Below are positions 16,212-24,879 of a DNA stretch of 64,000 nt, piece by piece. Source of the stretch: Rugosimonospora acidiphila. Lineage in GTDB: Bacteria; Actinomycetota; Actinomycetes; Mycobacteriales; Micromonosporaceae. A program made the position numbers and the translations under genes. Numbering within the stretch: the first letter of the stretch is position 1; every line of letters starts with the position of its first letter. The DNA is taken from NCBI RefSeq assembly GCF_039543385.1, contig NZ_BAABJQ010000003.1, positions 248,001 to 312,000 of the forward strand, written 5' to 3'. Below the pieces are notes generated by a model. That model was not told the origin of the DNA, did not search any database, and saw only the letters and a program-made list of their open reading frames with translations.

Positions 16212-17852
16212 TCAGGACGCGCTGTCGTTGAGCGCGTTGCGCCGGACCGAGCCGCTGAACCGTCCGGCGACCCGCTCCAGCACGACCCGGTCGATCTCCG
16301 TGCCGGCCTCGGTGAGCGCGCGTAGGGTCAGCGTCGTCTTGTGCCCCTCGTCGGCCGGCCTCACGTCGACCGCGAGGAACGAGTACCCCGTGTAGCGCAC
16401 CCGCGACCAGGTCACCGTCTCGGTCACCTTCGTGCCACCGTTGGCCCAGACGTAGGACGGGACCGAGTTGAGGTCGTTGACGTGGCCGGCGTACGAGTCT
16501 GGCACCGGGAAGCTGTACAGGCTGCGCCCGGCGGCACCGGCCGTCACGTAGGTGGTGCCGTCGGTGTCCGGGTGGGTGGTCGCCCCGATCGGTGTCACCT
16601 TGGACACGCCGCCGCGCAACGCGTCCGCCCGCTCGTAGATGTGGTTGTGGCCGTTGATGACCAGGTCGACCTTGTACTGGTCGAACAGCGGCACCCACTG
16701 GGTCCGCACGCCGCCCTCGGAGGCGTGGTTGTTGGTGGTCGAGTAGGCGCAGTGGTGGAAGAACACCACTATGAAGTCCACGTCCGGCTGGCTGCGCAGG
16801 AACTTCAGCCGGTCGTGCAGCCAGGAGGTCTGGTTGCCGCCGCTGTAGCCGAGGTTGGCCGGGATCTCGTAGGACACGTCGTTCGCGTCCAGCGAGATGA
16901 CCGCGACGTTGCCGTAGATGTAGGAGTACACGCTCGGGCAGTGCTTCGGTCCGTTGCCGGGGAAGTCGAAGCGGGCGATGTCGCCGCCGTACCCGTCGGG
17001 GGAGTAGAGCGCTTCCATGTCGTGGTTGCCGGTGGCCACCATCCAGGGCACGGACGCGGCGATCGACTCGGTCTGGGCCAGGAACTGGTCCCAGGTCCGT
17101 GGGTCGAACACGTCGGTGCCGTCGCGGCCGTCGGTGCTGACCGGCGACCCGGAGCCGCTGGAGTCGGCGTATGCGATGTCGCCGGCGTGCAGGTGGAAGG
17201 CCGGGTTCTGGGCGGCGATGATGCCGTCGTTGGACAGCGCGTGGTAGCTGACGCCCTGGTCACCGAAGGCGGTGAAGGTGAACGGGTCGGCGACCCTGCG
17301 GCGCGACGGCGCGGTGGTGAACGAGTCGATGCGCCCGAAGGCGGTCAGGTCGGCAGGGTCGTACCCGTCGTGACCGACCGCGTAGTAGTAGTTCTTGCCG
17401 GGGTCGAGGTTGCGCAGCGTGGCGTGCACGTAGTACTGGTCGACCGGCGCGATCGCGCCCAGTACCTCGGAGTGCAGTGCCCGGATCTCGGCCGGCACCT
17501 TGTGCCCGAGGTTCCATGGGGAGTCGCCGTACCGGACGAACGGCTTGGCCACCACCGCCGGTACCTGCCAGCCGATGCTGACCTCGCCGCGGGGGTTGGC
17601 CCCGTAGGCGAGGTGCCGGCCGAACGGTACGACCAGGTGGCCGGGCATCTTGCTCGGTTGCTGCCAGAAGTCAGGAGTCTTGGCGAACGCGGGCGTGCCG
17701 AGACCGGCCGCCGCCGCGACGCCGGCACCGGCCGCGCCGGCCGCGAGTACGCCACGGCGCGATACGCGGTGCTTGCGAAGCAAATCGTGCTGTTCGGCCA
17801 TGCTCAACCGGGAGGCGAGGTGGTCGGGTAGACCCATGCGGGGAATCTCCAT
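16212..17852 (-). CDS. Exported purple acid phosphatase-like metallophosphatase
   Basis: A protein of 546 residues. A TAT signal lies at residues 30-57 (VSRRGVLAAGAAGAGVAAAAG ... AFA), preceded by an unusually long n-region. A fibronectin-like N-terminal domain (residues about 70-180) precedes the metallophosphatase core. All PAP ligand motifs are present: GDQG with Asp198, GDIAYAD with Asp225 and Tyr228, GNHD with Asn276, HHCAYS (366-367) and GHNHIYER with His402 and His404. It should hydrolyse phosphate esters outside the cell with a binuclear metal centre, folded before export. It stands alone; the upstream region is AT-rich for this genome, and I found no convincing PHO box. Confidence 0.9.
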   Translation of the reverse strand: MEIPRMGLPDHLASRLSMAEQHDLLRKHRVSRRGVLAAGAAGAGVAAAAGLGTPAFAKTPDFWQQPSKMPGHLVVPFGRHLAYGANPRGEVSIGWQVPAVVAKPFVRYGDSPWNLGHKVPAEIRALHSEVLGAIAPVDQYYVHATLRNLDPGKNYYYAVGHDGYDPADLTAFGRIDSFTTAPSRRRVADPFTFTAFGDQGVSYHALSNDGIIAAQNPAFHLHAGDIAYADSSGSGSPVSTDGRDGTDVFDPRTWDQFLAQTESIAASVPWMVATGNHDMEALYSPDGYGGDIARFDFPGNGPKHCPSVYSYIYGNVAVISLDANDVSYEIPANLGYSGGNQTSWLHDRLKFLRSQPDVDFIVVFFHHCAYSTTNNHASEGGVRTQWVPLFDQYKVDLVINGHNHIYERADALRGGVSKVTPIGATTHPDTDGTTYVTAGAAGRSLYSFPVPDSYAGHVNDLNSVPSYVWANGGTKVTETVTWSRVRYTGYSFLAVDVRPADEGHKTTLTLRALTEAGTEIDRVVLERVAGRFSGSVRRNALNDSAS

Positions 17853-18248
17853 ACCCGCAGTTCTATGCGTCCGAGGTCAGGGGTGTGAATAGGCCTGGGT
17901 AAACATCTGGCTATGCGTGGATGACTATTTTGCATGAGACAGGCATTCTTCGCGGTCAACGGCTTCTGCCAGGACGTCTCCTTCGGAGAACAGTCGCTGG
18001 CGGCATATCGCATTGGGCCGGAAAATTCTCGACGTCGCCGAGCGCGAAGGCGATCTCGTCAATTCTTGAATTGTAGCGCAATTGCTTAAATATAGAGTTG
18101 GGTGGTGTGGCGAATGATCGTTCGGATGGTCGGTTACTGGTACAACGTCTCCGAGACCTTGTTCAGGGCCGGCGCGGCTCGTGCGTACCGCGTCGCCAGC
18201 GCCACCACCCTCGCCCCGGCGCCGAGTTCATCGGGTGCCTCAGGCGAG
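17853..18248. other. Intergenic region with an AT-rich island
   Basis: About 395 bases without a gene, between the phosphatase start and the lipoprotein end. Bases 18061-18100 are strikingly AT-rich for this genome and contain AATTG-TAGCG-CAATT arms (18069-18083). This is a plausible promoter or regulator site, but I cannot assign it to a gene. Confidence 0.4.
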
Positions 18249-19013
18249 TCAGGATCCGGTCGCCTGGTACCTGTGGAGCGCGGCTTCGGCAAGCGGGGTG
18301 AGGTATTTGTCGCCGCCGGGGTCGTTGCCCTGCTCCTGGACGACGACCAGAGTGGTCCCGATCCGGACGAGCAAGCTGTCGCATTCCAGCGTGTCCGAAT
18401 CGGACGTCGCGCTGCAGCTGACCTGAGTACTGTCATCGCCGAGCGGCGGTCCTGGTGCCACTGCGAAGTGGTAACTGTCGCCGATGCCCGGGTTGGACGA
18501 CACGACGACGGTGGGGCATCGGTCGATGAAGGTTCGTAGGTCGGTCACTGCTTGTTGTGCACCGTCACCGGTGTAGGTTCTGAGGACTTCGGTTCCCACC
18601 CACAAGTCGTCGGGACCCGCGTCATAGCTCAGCGTGGCCGCGGCCATCGCTGACGGAGTTCCGGTCAGCTGGGTGGCCGACAACATGGGGATCATGCTGT
18701 CCGAACAGGACACGTGGGCGGATGGGCGTGCGGCATCATCATTCGGTGCTATGACGGTCGCGATATCCACGGTGAATCCGGACGGCACTGAGTCCGTGGC
18801 CAGCAAGCGTGCGGACAGCGTCGCGGAGTAGCCGGGTCCGCCGGTCGCCGGAACTTCCGGGGGAATCGGCTTCGTGGCCGTGGGCGAGTTCGTCGCCTGC
18901 GCCGTGGACGGGACCGCTCTGCCCGCTGATCGATCCGTCGTATGAGCCGTCGAAGAACCGCATGCGGTCACCGCGCAGACGGCCATCACCGGAACTAACT
19001 TACGCAGCACCAT
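18249..19013 (-). CDS. Secreted lipoprotein, sensor-domain-like
   Basis: A protein of 254 residues from ATG 19013, which gives a short signal (MVLRKLVPVMAVCAVTAC) with Cys18 as the lipidated residue. A Ser/Thr/Pro-rich linker follows to residue about 55, then a globular domain with LLATDSVPSGFTVDIATV, WVGTEVLRTYTGDGAQQAVTDLRTFIDRCPTVVV, and a last strand TTLVVVQEQG. This is the pattern of the PknH-like extracellular sensor domains found on many actinobacterial lipoproteins. There are four Cys after the lipobox, which likely form disulfides. Ligand unknown. It stands alone. Confidence 0.8.
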   Translation of the reverse strand: MVLRKLVPVMAVCAVTACGSSTAHTTDRSAGRAVPSTAQATNSPTATKPIPPEVPATGGPGYSATLSARLLATDSVPSGFTVDIATVIAPNDDAARPSAHVSCSDSMIPMLSATQLTGTPSAMAAATLSYDAGPDDLWVGTEVLRTYTGDGAQQAVTDLRTFIDRCPTVVVSSNPGIGDSYHFAVAPGPPLGDDSTQVSCSATSDSDTLECDSLLVRIGTTLVVVQEQGNDPGGDKYLTPLAEAALHRYQATGS

Positions 19014-19124
19014 TCGGGGCACCGGGCAGACCACCTTCTCGCGCGAGACGCGTCAGCGTACCAGCGCGCCCCACCTCAGCCGTCGCTCGGGAATCTAGCG
19101 GTGGACGGCGGCTACGTAGTGCCG

Positions 19125-20012
19125 TCAGTCCGTCGGGTGGGAATCCTCGATGAAGGCGGTGGCGTGGTCGGCGGCCCACTCACGGAACGTTCGCGGCGGC
19201 GATCCGAGGAGGTCGGACACCGTGGAGGTGACGTACGCCGGCTGTCCCAGCGTGGCGTGCCATGCGGCCAGCAGCATGTCCATTGCCGGGCGCGCGCCGT
19301 CCGGGGCCCCGCGCCGGAACTCCTCCGGCGATAGCTCCTCGAACGTGATCGGGCGGCCCAGGGCGTCACCGATGATGCTCACCTGCTCGGCCTGACTGAG
19401 TGACTCGGGACCGGTCAGGACGTAGTCGCCGCCGGCGTGTCCGTCCTCGTACAGGGTCCGCGCGACGACCGCGGCCACGTCTCGGTCGTCGACCGGGGCT
19501 GTCTCGGCCCCGCCGTACGGCCACCGGACCACACGGTCGCCACGGATCGCGGCGGCCCACCAGAGCAGTGCGTTCGACGCGAACATCCCCGGCCGGATGA
19601 TCGTCGAGTCGAGCCCGGCGGCCGTGATGAGTCGCTCGATCTCGGCGTACAGCGCCGCCATCGGGTTCGGTTGCTGGAAGAACGGGTGCGGGGTCCGGTG
19701 TGGTGCGGACAGGAAGACGACCCGCTGTACCTGGGCGGCCAGCCGGTCGACCACGGCCGCCGCGGTCTGGGGCGGGGCGGTCCAGAGCAGGAAGGCCGTA
19801 CCGATTCCGTGCAGCCCGGCGTCGAGCGATTCGGGCACGGTGAGATCGCCGGTGACGACCTCGACCCTCGCCGGCAGCGTAGCCGCCGACTCGGAGCGGT
19901 GCACCAGGGCGCGGACCGGCACGCCCGCGTCGGCCAGCAGGTCGACCACGGCGCGCCCGACCCGTCCGGTCGCCCCGGTGACGAGCACCGGAGGTCCTCC
20001 AGCCGCTGTCAT
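19125..20012 (-). CDS. NmrA-like NAD(P)-binding protein
   Basis: A protein of 295 residues of the atypical SDR type. The N-terminal dinucleotide motif is VLVTGATGRVGRAVVDLLADAG (GxxGxxG). The body has VEVVTGDLTVPESLDAGLHGI, a shortened active region around RPGMFASNALLWW, and the C-terminal helix block ISIIGDALGRPITFEELSPEEF typical of NmrA-like proteins. The YxxxK catalytic pair is not evident, so it may sense or bind NADP rather than turn over, or act as a quinone reductase as in QOR2-type relatives. Upstream lies a broken MarR gene. Confidence 0.85.
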   Translation of the reverse strand: MTAAGGPPVLVTGATGRVGRAVVDLLADAGVPVRALVHRSESAATLPARVEVVTGDLTVPESLDAGLHGIGTAFLLWTAPPQTAAAVVDRLAAQVQRVVFLSAPHRTPHPFFQQPNPMAALYAEIERLITAAGLDSTIIRPGMFASNALLWWAAAIRGDRVVRWPYGGAETAPVDDRDVAAVVARTLYEDGHAGGDYVLTGPESLSQAEQVSIIGDALGRPITFEELSPEEFRRGAPDGARPAMDMLLAAWHATLGQPAYVTSTVSDLLGSPPRTFREWAADHATAFIEDSHPTD

Positions 20013-20078
20013 GACAGCCTCGCCATCGTGGATGCCGTGCCGCAGATGTCTGTCTCTTCCATGGATCCCATTAAAGCG

Positions 20079-20280
20079 TTACCGAGTTAAAAATACAACT
20101 TGGTTCATCTCGACGGCCACCGCGTCACGGTCGGCGCGGCGTAGCAGCGCGGCGCCGGTGTCGGTGAGCCGGATCAGCAGAATCTTGCCGCGGTCGGGCG
20201 ACGGACTGCGGCTGACCAGGCCCCGCTGCTCGAGCAGGGTGACCACGGAGTTCATGGCCCGCGCGGTGACCCGACCAGGC
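20079..20280 (-). pseudogene. MarR-family regulator, C-terminal fragment
   Basis: The minus-strand frame ending at TAA 20079 reads RVTARAMNSVVTLLEQRGLVSRSPSPDRGKILLIRLTDTGAALL, which is the recognition helix and beta wing of MarR proteins (pattern LVTRLEQRGLV.R..P.D.R...V.LT..G). The N-terminal half is missing; the fragment begins abruptly next to the XRE gene end at 20289. Its last codons overlap the AT-rich promoter of the NmrA-like gene, where AGTT-AAAAATAC-AACT forms small inverted arms. Confidence 0.6.
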
Positions 20281-20288
20281 CTCGATGA

Positions 20289-21152
20289 TCAATCGGCGAC
20301 CGCAGCGGTGAAGCTACTGAGGAAGTTCAGCGCCTCTTCGGCCGGGCTACCGGGATCGGCCGTGTAGACGACCAGGAGATGATGCGCGGCGCCGGGGGCC
20401 TGGAAGGTCTCGTAGCGCAGTGTCACGTCACCGATGGTGGGATGCCGGAATCGCTTGGGCCCGTGGGTCTTCTCGTGCACGTGGTGGCTGGCCCACAGCT
20501 TGCGGAAGGCGGCGCTGCCCAGAGAAAGCTCGCCGATCAGACGTATGAGTTCCGGGTCGCGCGGCCGCCGGCCGGCGGCCATACGCAGGATGCCGACAGT
20601 GGTCCGTGCGGCTTCGTCCCAATCGAGGTGAACCTCCCGGGCGGCCGGGTCCAGAAAGATCCGGCGAGCCATGTTCCGCTCGCGCGGCGCGAGATGGGGG
20701 AAATCCGCGATCAGCACGGCCGCCAATCGGTTCCACGCCAGGACGTCGTTGAGATCGTTCATGATCACAGCCGGGGTGTTCGGCATCGCCTCCACGACCT
20801 GGCGCAGTGCGGGACGCAGAACCTCCTCCCGTCCGGCGACCGCTGCCTTCGCCGCGATACGGCGGGGCGGGCGGGCCAGATCGTACAGGTGCGCCCGCTC
20901 AGCGGAACCGAGCCGCAACGTCCGACTGAGTGCGTCGAGTACCTCGTCAGAGGGGCGATCCGCGCGCCCCTGCTCGAGGCGGACATAGTAGTCGGTGCTC
21001 AGGCCAACCAGTTCCGCAACCTCTTCGCGGCGCAAACCGGGCACGCGACGGCGGCCGGTCGACGGCAGCCCTACCTCGGCGGGCGACACCAAGGCCCGTC
21101 GCCTGCGGAGGTAGTCGCCGAGACTGCCAGCGATCGTGGACACGTCGACCAT
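20289..21152 (-). CDS. MmyB-type XRE transcriptional regulator
   Basis: A protein of 287 residues. The N-terminal HTH is RRRVPGLRREEVAELVGLSTDYYVRLEQGRADRPSDEVLDALSRTLRL. The C-terminal two-thirds is the MmyB-like ligand-binding domain, with NTPAVIMNDLNDVLAWNRLAAVLIADF and a tail including RYETFQAPGAAHHLLVVYTADPGSPAEEALNFL. The family usually represses a divergent oxidoreductase or transporter and may bind a fatty-acid-like ligand. Here it is divergent from an MFS exporter, with a 114-base shared promoter, so it probably controls that exporter. Confidence 0.9.
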   Translation of the reverse strand: MVDVSTIAGSLGDYLRRRRALVSPAEVGLPSTGRRRVPGLRREEVAELVGLSTDYYVRLEQGRADRPSDEVLDALSRTLRLGSAERAHLYDLARPPRRIAAKAAVAGREEVLRPALRQVVEAMPNTPAVIMNDLNDVLAWNRLAAVLIADFPHLAPRERNMARRIFLDPAAREVHLDWDEAARTTVGILRMAAGRRPRDPELIRLIGELSLGSAAFRKLWASHHVHEKTHGPKRFRHPTIGDVTLRYETFQAPGAAHHLLVVYTADPGSPAEEALNFLSSFTAAVAD

Positions 21153-21202
21153 GCATTCCAGTATGCGTGCCCGGCCGCGAGGTGCCGCGTTCGGAAGGTG
21201 GC

Positions 21203-21233
21203 CCTGCCATACCCAGGGAACAGGACTCTCTTC
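21203..21233. promoter_or_regulatory. Candidate MmyB-regulator operator upstream of the MFS gene
   Basis: In the divergent promoter, CCTGCCATACCCAGG is followed by GAAC and, 8 bases later, CTTC. It shares this order with the sites at 7057-7086 and 23974-24009. Position and similarity are the evidence. Confidence 0.4.
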
Positions 21234-21266
21234 ATCCGAGATCGGTGCCCGCCGACGATCGAAGGC

Positions 21267-22820
21267 ATGATCACTTCCCCTCGCCTTGACGGCTCACCGC
21301 GTAGCGATCAGCGCCAGGTGAGTGGCCCGGCGACCACGCGGGTCCCACCCCACGGCGCGGACGGCGGCGGGCGCGGCTACTGGGCCACGGTCAGCGCGGT
21401 CGGCTGTGCCAGCATGATGCTGCCATTCTCGGTGACCGGGGCCGCGATGGTGCTGCCCAGCATGGCGGCGCGCCTGGACTCATCGGTCGGCTCCGCCCAG
21501 TGGATGCTCAGCGCCTTCAACATCACCTTCGCCGCACTCCCGCTCGCGGCCGGCAGCCTCGCCGATCGGATCGGCAGGCGCCGCGTTCTGCTCACCGGTA
21601 TCGCGCTGGTCGGCGCCCTGTCCCTGCTGGTCGCGCTCGCCCCCTCAATGGCCGTGGCCGACGCTGCGAGGACGATCCAGGGATGCGGGGCCGCGGCTGT
21701 TCTGGCCTCGGGCGCGGCGGTGCTCGCTCATTCCACCTCCGGACGGCGCCGACAGTTGGCCTTCGGCATCCTGGGCACCTGCTTCGGCACGGGGCTGGCG
21801 ATCGGACCGCTGGCCGCCGGCGCGCTGGTGGAGACGGCCGGCTGGCGAGCGGTATTCCTTCTCGTCACGGTCATGTCCGTACCCGCCTGGTGGTGCGCGA
21901 CCCGGGCGCCGGAATCCCGCAATCCCAATCATCCTGGCTTCGACCTGGCCGGGTTGGTCTGCTTCACCGCCGGGCTCGCCGCATTGTCGTTCTCGCTCGT
22001 CCAGGCCACCACCGCCGGCTGGACGGCACCGAACACGCTGTTGCCGCTCGCCGGCGCGGCCCTACTGGTCGTCCTGTTCGCCGTGGTGGAGATCCGCCGG
22101 GCCGAACGCGCGATGTTCGACGTTCGCCTGTTCCGCAGGCCCGAGTTCCTCGCTGTAGTGTGCCAGCCTTTCACGGTCACCCTCGGTTTCGTCGTGCTGC
22201 TGGTCTACCTCCCGGCCTACCTCCAAGGCGTGGGCGGCCGGACAGTCCTGGCCAGTGGCCTGCTCCTGCTGCCGATGACGGCGCCCGTCCTCCTCCTGCC
22301 ACTGTTGGCCGGCCGGTTGGCCGCGGCGAGCTCCATCCGCGTTGTACTCACCGGTGCCTCCGCGCTGATCGTGTCGGGTGCCCTGCTCTTGACGACTGTG
22401 CACGGTCGAGAATCCTGGCTGGCCTTGGCGCTGCCTCTGTTGCCCTTCGGAGCCGGCGTCGGGCTGGCGTTCGGGGTCATGGACAACGCGGCCGTCAGCA
22501 CCGTCCCCGTCGAAAACGCCGGGGCCGCCGCAGGCATCTTCAACACCATGCGCATCACCGGAGAGTCCGTAGCCATCTCCGGAGCCGCGGCGCTTCTCAG
22601 CACCCTGACCGCCGCTCGGCTCAGCGGCAGCGGTCTGTCCGCCAAAGACGCGGCGCGCATCGCAGGGCAAGCCGTCCAAGGCCAGGTGGCCACCACGCAC
22701 CACGCAACCCTGGCCATGGGTTTCACCGGCGCCATCCACACCCTTGGTCTCATACTCGCCGTCCTATCCACGCTCGGCGCCGTACTCACCTGCCTCGCGC
22801 TCGCACCCAGGCCCTCCTGA
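21267..22820 (+). CDS. MFS drug-efflux transporter (DHA2-like, 14 TM)
   Basis: A protein of 517 residues from ATG 21267 (GAAGG just before). The frame is open for 300 codons upstream, but that part is antisense to the XRE gene and looks nothing like protein. After a 35-residue soluble start, hydrophobic helices fill the chain. Motif A reads GSLADRIGRRRVLLTG between helices 2 and 3; the antiporter motif C region appears as GTGLAIGPLAAGALVETAGWRAVF. This is the EmrB/QacA-type subfamily, which exports drugs or small molecules by proton exchange. It is likely regulated by the divergent MmyB-type XRE protein. Confidence 0.85.
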   Translation: MITSPRLDGSPRSDQRQVSGPATTRVPPHGADGGGRGYWATVSAVGCASMMLPFSVTGAAMVLPSMAARLDSSVGSAQWMLSAFNITFAALPLAAGSLADRIGRRRVLLTGIALVGALSLLVALAPSMAVADAARTIQGCGAAAVLASGAAVLAHSTSGRRRQLAFGILGTCFGTGLAIGPLAAGALVETAGWRAVFLLVTVMSVPAWWCATRAPESRNPNHPGFDLAGLVCFTAGLAALSFSLVQATTAGWTAPNTLLPLAGAALLVVLFAVVEIRRAERAMFDVRLFRRPEFLAVVCQPFTVTLGFVVLLVYLPAYLQGVGGRTVLASGLLLLPMTAPVLLLPLLAGRLAAASSIRVVLTGASALIVSGALLLTTVHGRESWLALALPLLPFGAGVGLAFGVMDNAAVSTVPVENAGAAAGIFNTMRITGESVAISGAAALLSTLTAARLSGSGLSAKDAARIAGQAVQGQVATTHHATLAMGFTGAIHTLGLILAVLSTLGAVLTCLALAPRPS

Positions 22821-22847
22821 CCGGCCGGATGTCTTTGCCGACCGTCC

Positions 22848-23063
22848 TGGTGGAAGCTTCGTGCGGCAGTCGCGTCGGCACTGGCCACGGCCGATCCCGA
22901 CCACGCCGCATGGATCCAGCACGCAGTCGCCGACGTGTTCGGCATCTTCGCCGAGCATCGTGACGCCCCCATGGTTTCTCGTGTGCCCGGGGAGCGGCAC
23001 GCCACGACGGGCAGCTTCGACCGGATGACCAGGTCTGCCGCACGGCTGATCGTCGGCGCCTGA
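22848..23063 (+). pseudogene. Unidentified coding-like scrap after the MFS gene
   Basis: In the same frame as the MFS gene, beyond its stop, the sequence continues WWKLRAAVASALATADPDHA, then AWIQHAVADVFGIFAEHRDA and SFDRMTRSAARLIVGA before a TGA at 23063. It is amphipathic and protein-like and ends cleanly, but has no start or ribosome site. It looks like the C-terminal end of another gene whose front has been lost. Family unknown. Confidence 0.35.
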
Positions 23064-23089
23064 GTGCGGATCGGCAGGTACGACCGGGG

Positions 23090-23941
23090 TCAGTCTCTGG
23101 GTATCGCCGGCCCGGTCGGGAACTCGTCGAGCATGGCGAGCAGGTGGAGCGCGTCGTGTTCCGCACTGCCGGGAGCGGCTTGGTAGATCGACATGCGCTG
23201 GCTTTCGCTGATCTGGAGAACTTCGTAGGTGAGAGTGAGGGTTCCCACCCGCGGATGCCGGAACGTCTTGAGCTCGCCGCGCCGGCGCCGGATGTCGTAG
23301 CGCTGCCAGAGCTTGGCGAACTCGGGGCTGTGCTCGGTGAGTTCCTCGATGAGGTCGGCCAGCCCGGGCGCGTCGGGGTGGGCGGCGGCGACGGCGTGCA
23401 GGTTGGCGACGGTGGTGGCGGCCGAGTGTTGCCAGTCCGCGAAGAGCTCACGCGCGGCGGGGTGCAGGAAGGTGTAGCGCGCGGTGTTGCGACGCGGCAC
23501 GGGCCAGTCGGCCAGACCGTGAAACAGGGCCAGCCCTTCGGGGTTGGCCGCGAGCAGGTCGCTGACCTGGTTGAGCACGTAGGCGGGGCAGGGCCGAACG
23601 GTCTGCAGAAGTTGGTGAATGCCGGACCGTACCGCCTCGGGACCAGGGTTGGAGTGCCGGGTGGTACGCCGGGCGAGGGCGTGCAGGTGCGCGCGCTCCT
23701 CCTCGTCGAGGATCAGCGCGTCGGCCAGCGAGTCGAGAACGGCCCAGCTGGGATTGTTCTCCCGCCCCTGTTCCAACCGGATGTAGTAGTCGATGCTGAC
23801 CCCGGCCAGCGCGGCGATTTCTTCGCGCCGTAGACCGGGCGTGCGGCGCAGCCCGGTACCGGCGGGAAGGCCGACGTCGGTGGGTTTGATCCCGCCGCGC
23901 CGGGCCCGCAGGAAATCGCCCAGGCCACCGACCGCTGTCAC
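23090..23941 (-). CDS. MmyB-type XRE transcriptional regulator
   Basis: A protein of 283 residues with GTG start. HTH: RRTPGLRREEIAALAGVSIDYYIRLEQGRENNPSWAVLDSLADALIL. The C-terminal MmyB-like domain includes PCPAYVLNQVSDLLAANPEGLALFHGL and TLTYEVLQISESQRMSIYQAAPGSAEHDALHLL. The domain order and length are the same as in the regulator at 20289-21152. It is divergent from an SDR plus aldo-keto reductase pair, with 101 bases between starts, and probably represses them. Confidence 0.9.
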   Translation of the reverse strand: MTAVGGLGDFLRARRGGIKPTDVGLPAGTGLRRTPGLRREEIAALAGVSIDYYIRLEQGRENNPSWAVLDSLADALILDEEERAHLHALARRTTRHSNPGPEAVRSGIHQLLQTVRPCPAYVLNQVSDLLAANPEGLALFHGLADWPVPRRNTARYTFLHPAARELFADWQHSAATTVANLHAVAAAHPDAPGLADLIEELTEHSPEFAKLWQRYDIRRRRGELKTFRHPRVGTLTLTYEVLQISESQRMSIYQAAPGSAEHDALHLLAMLDEFPTGPAIPRD

Positions 23942-23973
23942 GAGACCAGTCTGGCACCTGGCGCGCCCGCGTG

Positions 23974-24009
23974 CCTGGTAGTGCCATTGCTAGGAACGGC
24001 CCGTCCTTC
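23974..24009. promoter_or_regulatory. Candidate MmyB-regulator operator upstream of the SDR
   Basis: CCTGGTAGTGCCATTGCTAGG is split here as CCTGGTAGTGCC and ATTGCTAGG, followed by GAAC and CTTC. It also contributes GTGCCA (23981-23986), inverted to TGGCAC at 23952-23957. It lies between the two divergent starts and resembles the two other MmyB-linked sites in this window. Confidence 0.4.
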
Positions 24010-24042
24010 CTCAACGGCACAAACGCGGGCAGGCTGGCCCGC

Positions 24043-24876
24043 ATGGCTACCTGGTTCATCACCGGCTGCTCGACCGGCCTCGGTCGCGCGCTCGCCAGCA
24101 CCGTCCTCGACGGCGGCGAGACGGTCGTGTTGACAGCACGCGACCCGACCGCGATCGGCGACCTCGCCGCGTCCTATCCCGACACCTCGCTCGCGCTCGC
24201 CCTGGATGTCACCGACGACGCCCAGCGCCGAAAGGCCGTCGATTCCGCTGTCGAGCGTTTCGGTGGAATCGACGTCCTCGTCAACAATGCCGGCCACGGT
24301 TACCGGGCCGCCGTCGAGGAAGCGAGCGACGACCAGGTTCAAGAACTGTTCGCGACCAACTTCCTCGGCCCGGTTGCTCTGATCCGGGAGGTACTTCCGT
24401 CGATGAGAGAACGGCGCACCGGAATGATCGTCACCATCTCCTCCGGCGGCGTTCGGAGCTGTCCGATCGGAGCCGGCCACTACGTCGCGACGAAGGCCGC
24501 GCTGGAGGCGTTGACCACCTCACTCGGCAAGGAACTCAAACCCCTGGGCATCTCCGTGATGACCGTCGAGCCCGGCGCGTTCCGCACCAACTACAAGCGC
24601 TCTCTCGCCCAGGTCCGGCAGGCGATCGACGCCTACTCCGGCACCGTCGGCGTTCGCCGCGAAGAAGACCTCACCGAGTACGACTCGCAACCGGGCGACC
24701 CGGCGCGGGCAGCCGAGGCCATCATCACCGCGATGCGCAGCCCCACCCCTCCCCGGCTCCTGGTGCTCGGCCCGGACGCGCTCGACTGGTTCCACCGCTC
24801 GGTCGAAGAACTCAGCGCCGACGTCGACGCCTGGCGGCACACCAGCCTCGGCACCAGCTTCCCCGAAGGATCGTGA
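24043..24876 (+). CDS. Short-chain dehydrogenase/reductase (SDR)
   Basis: A protein of 277 residues from ATG 24043 (MATWFITGCSTGLGRAL); the longer in-frame start gives a non-family leader. Cofactor motif TGCSTGLG, then LDVTDD, NNAGHG (about 85-90), catalytic Ser in ISSGGVRS and YVATK with Tyr and Lys (about 148-152), all in classical spacing. The family usually uses NADP and reduces or oxidises small alcohols and ketones. Three bases separate it from the aldo-keto reductase downstream, so they form one transcript, divergent from an MmyB-type regulator. Confidence 0.9.
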   Translation: MATWFITGCSTGLGRALASTVLDGGETVVLTARDPTAIGDLAASYPDTSLALALDVTDDAQRRKAVDSAVERFGGIDVLVNNAGHGYRAAVEEASDDQVQELFATNFLGPVALIREVLPSMRERRTGMIVTISSGGVRSCPIGAGHYVATKAALEALTTSLGKELKPLGISVMTVEPGAFRTNYKRSLAQVRQAIDAYSGTVGVRREEDLTEYDSQPGDPARAAEAIITAMRSPTPPRLLVLGPDALDWFHRSVEELSADVDAWRHTSLGTSFPEGS

Positions 24877-24879
24877 CCC

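Noticed and set aside
16341..17831. 496-codon + strand frame opposite the acid phosphatase
   Set aside because: Val/Gly/Arg-rich shadow; the minus strand has complete phosphatase motifs.
17860..17930. Possible PHO box upstream of the phosphatase
   Set aside because: GTTTACC and ATTCACA occur but 14 rather than 11 bases apart, so the direct-repeat pattern is not met.
20379..21266. In-frame upstream extension of the MFS gene
   Set aside because: The region is antisense to a well-supported XRE gene, and a normal start with ribosome site lies at 21267.
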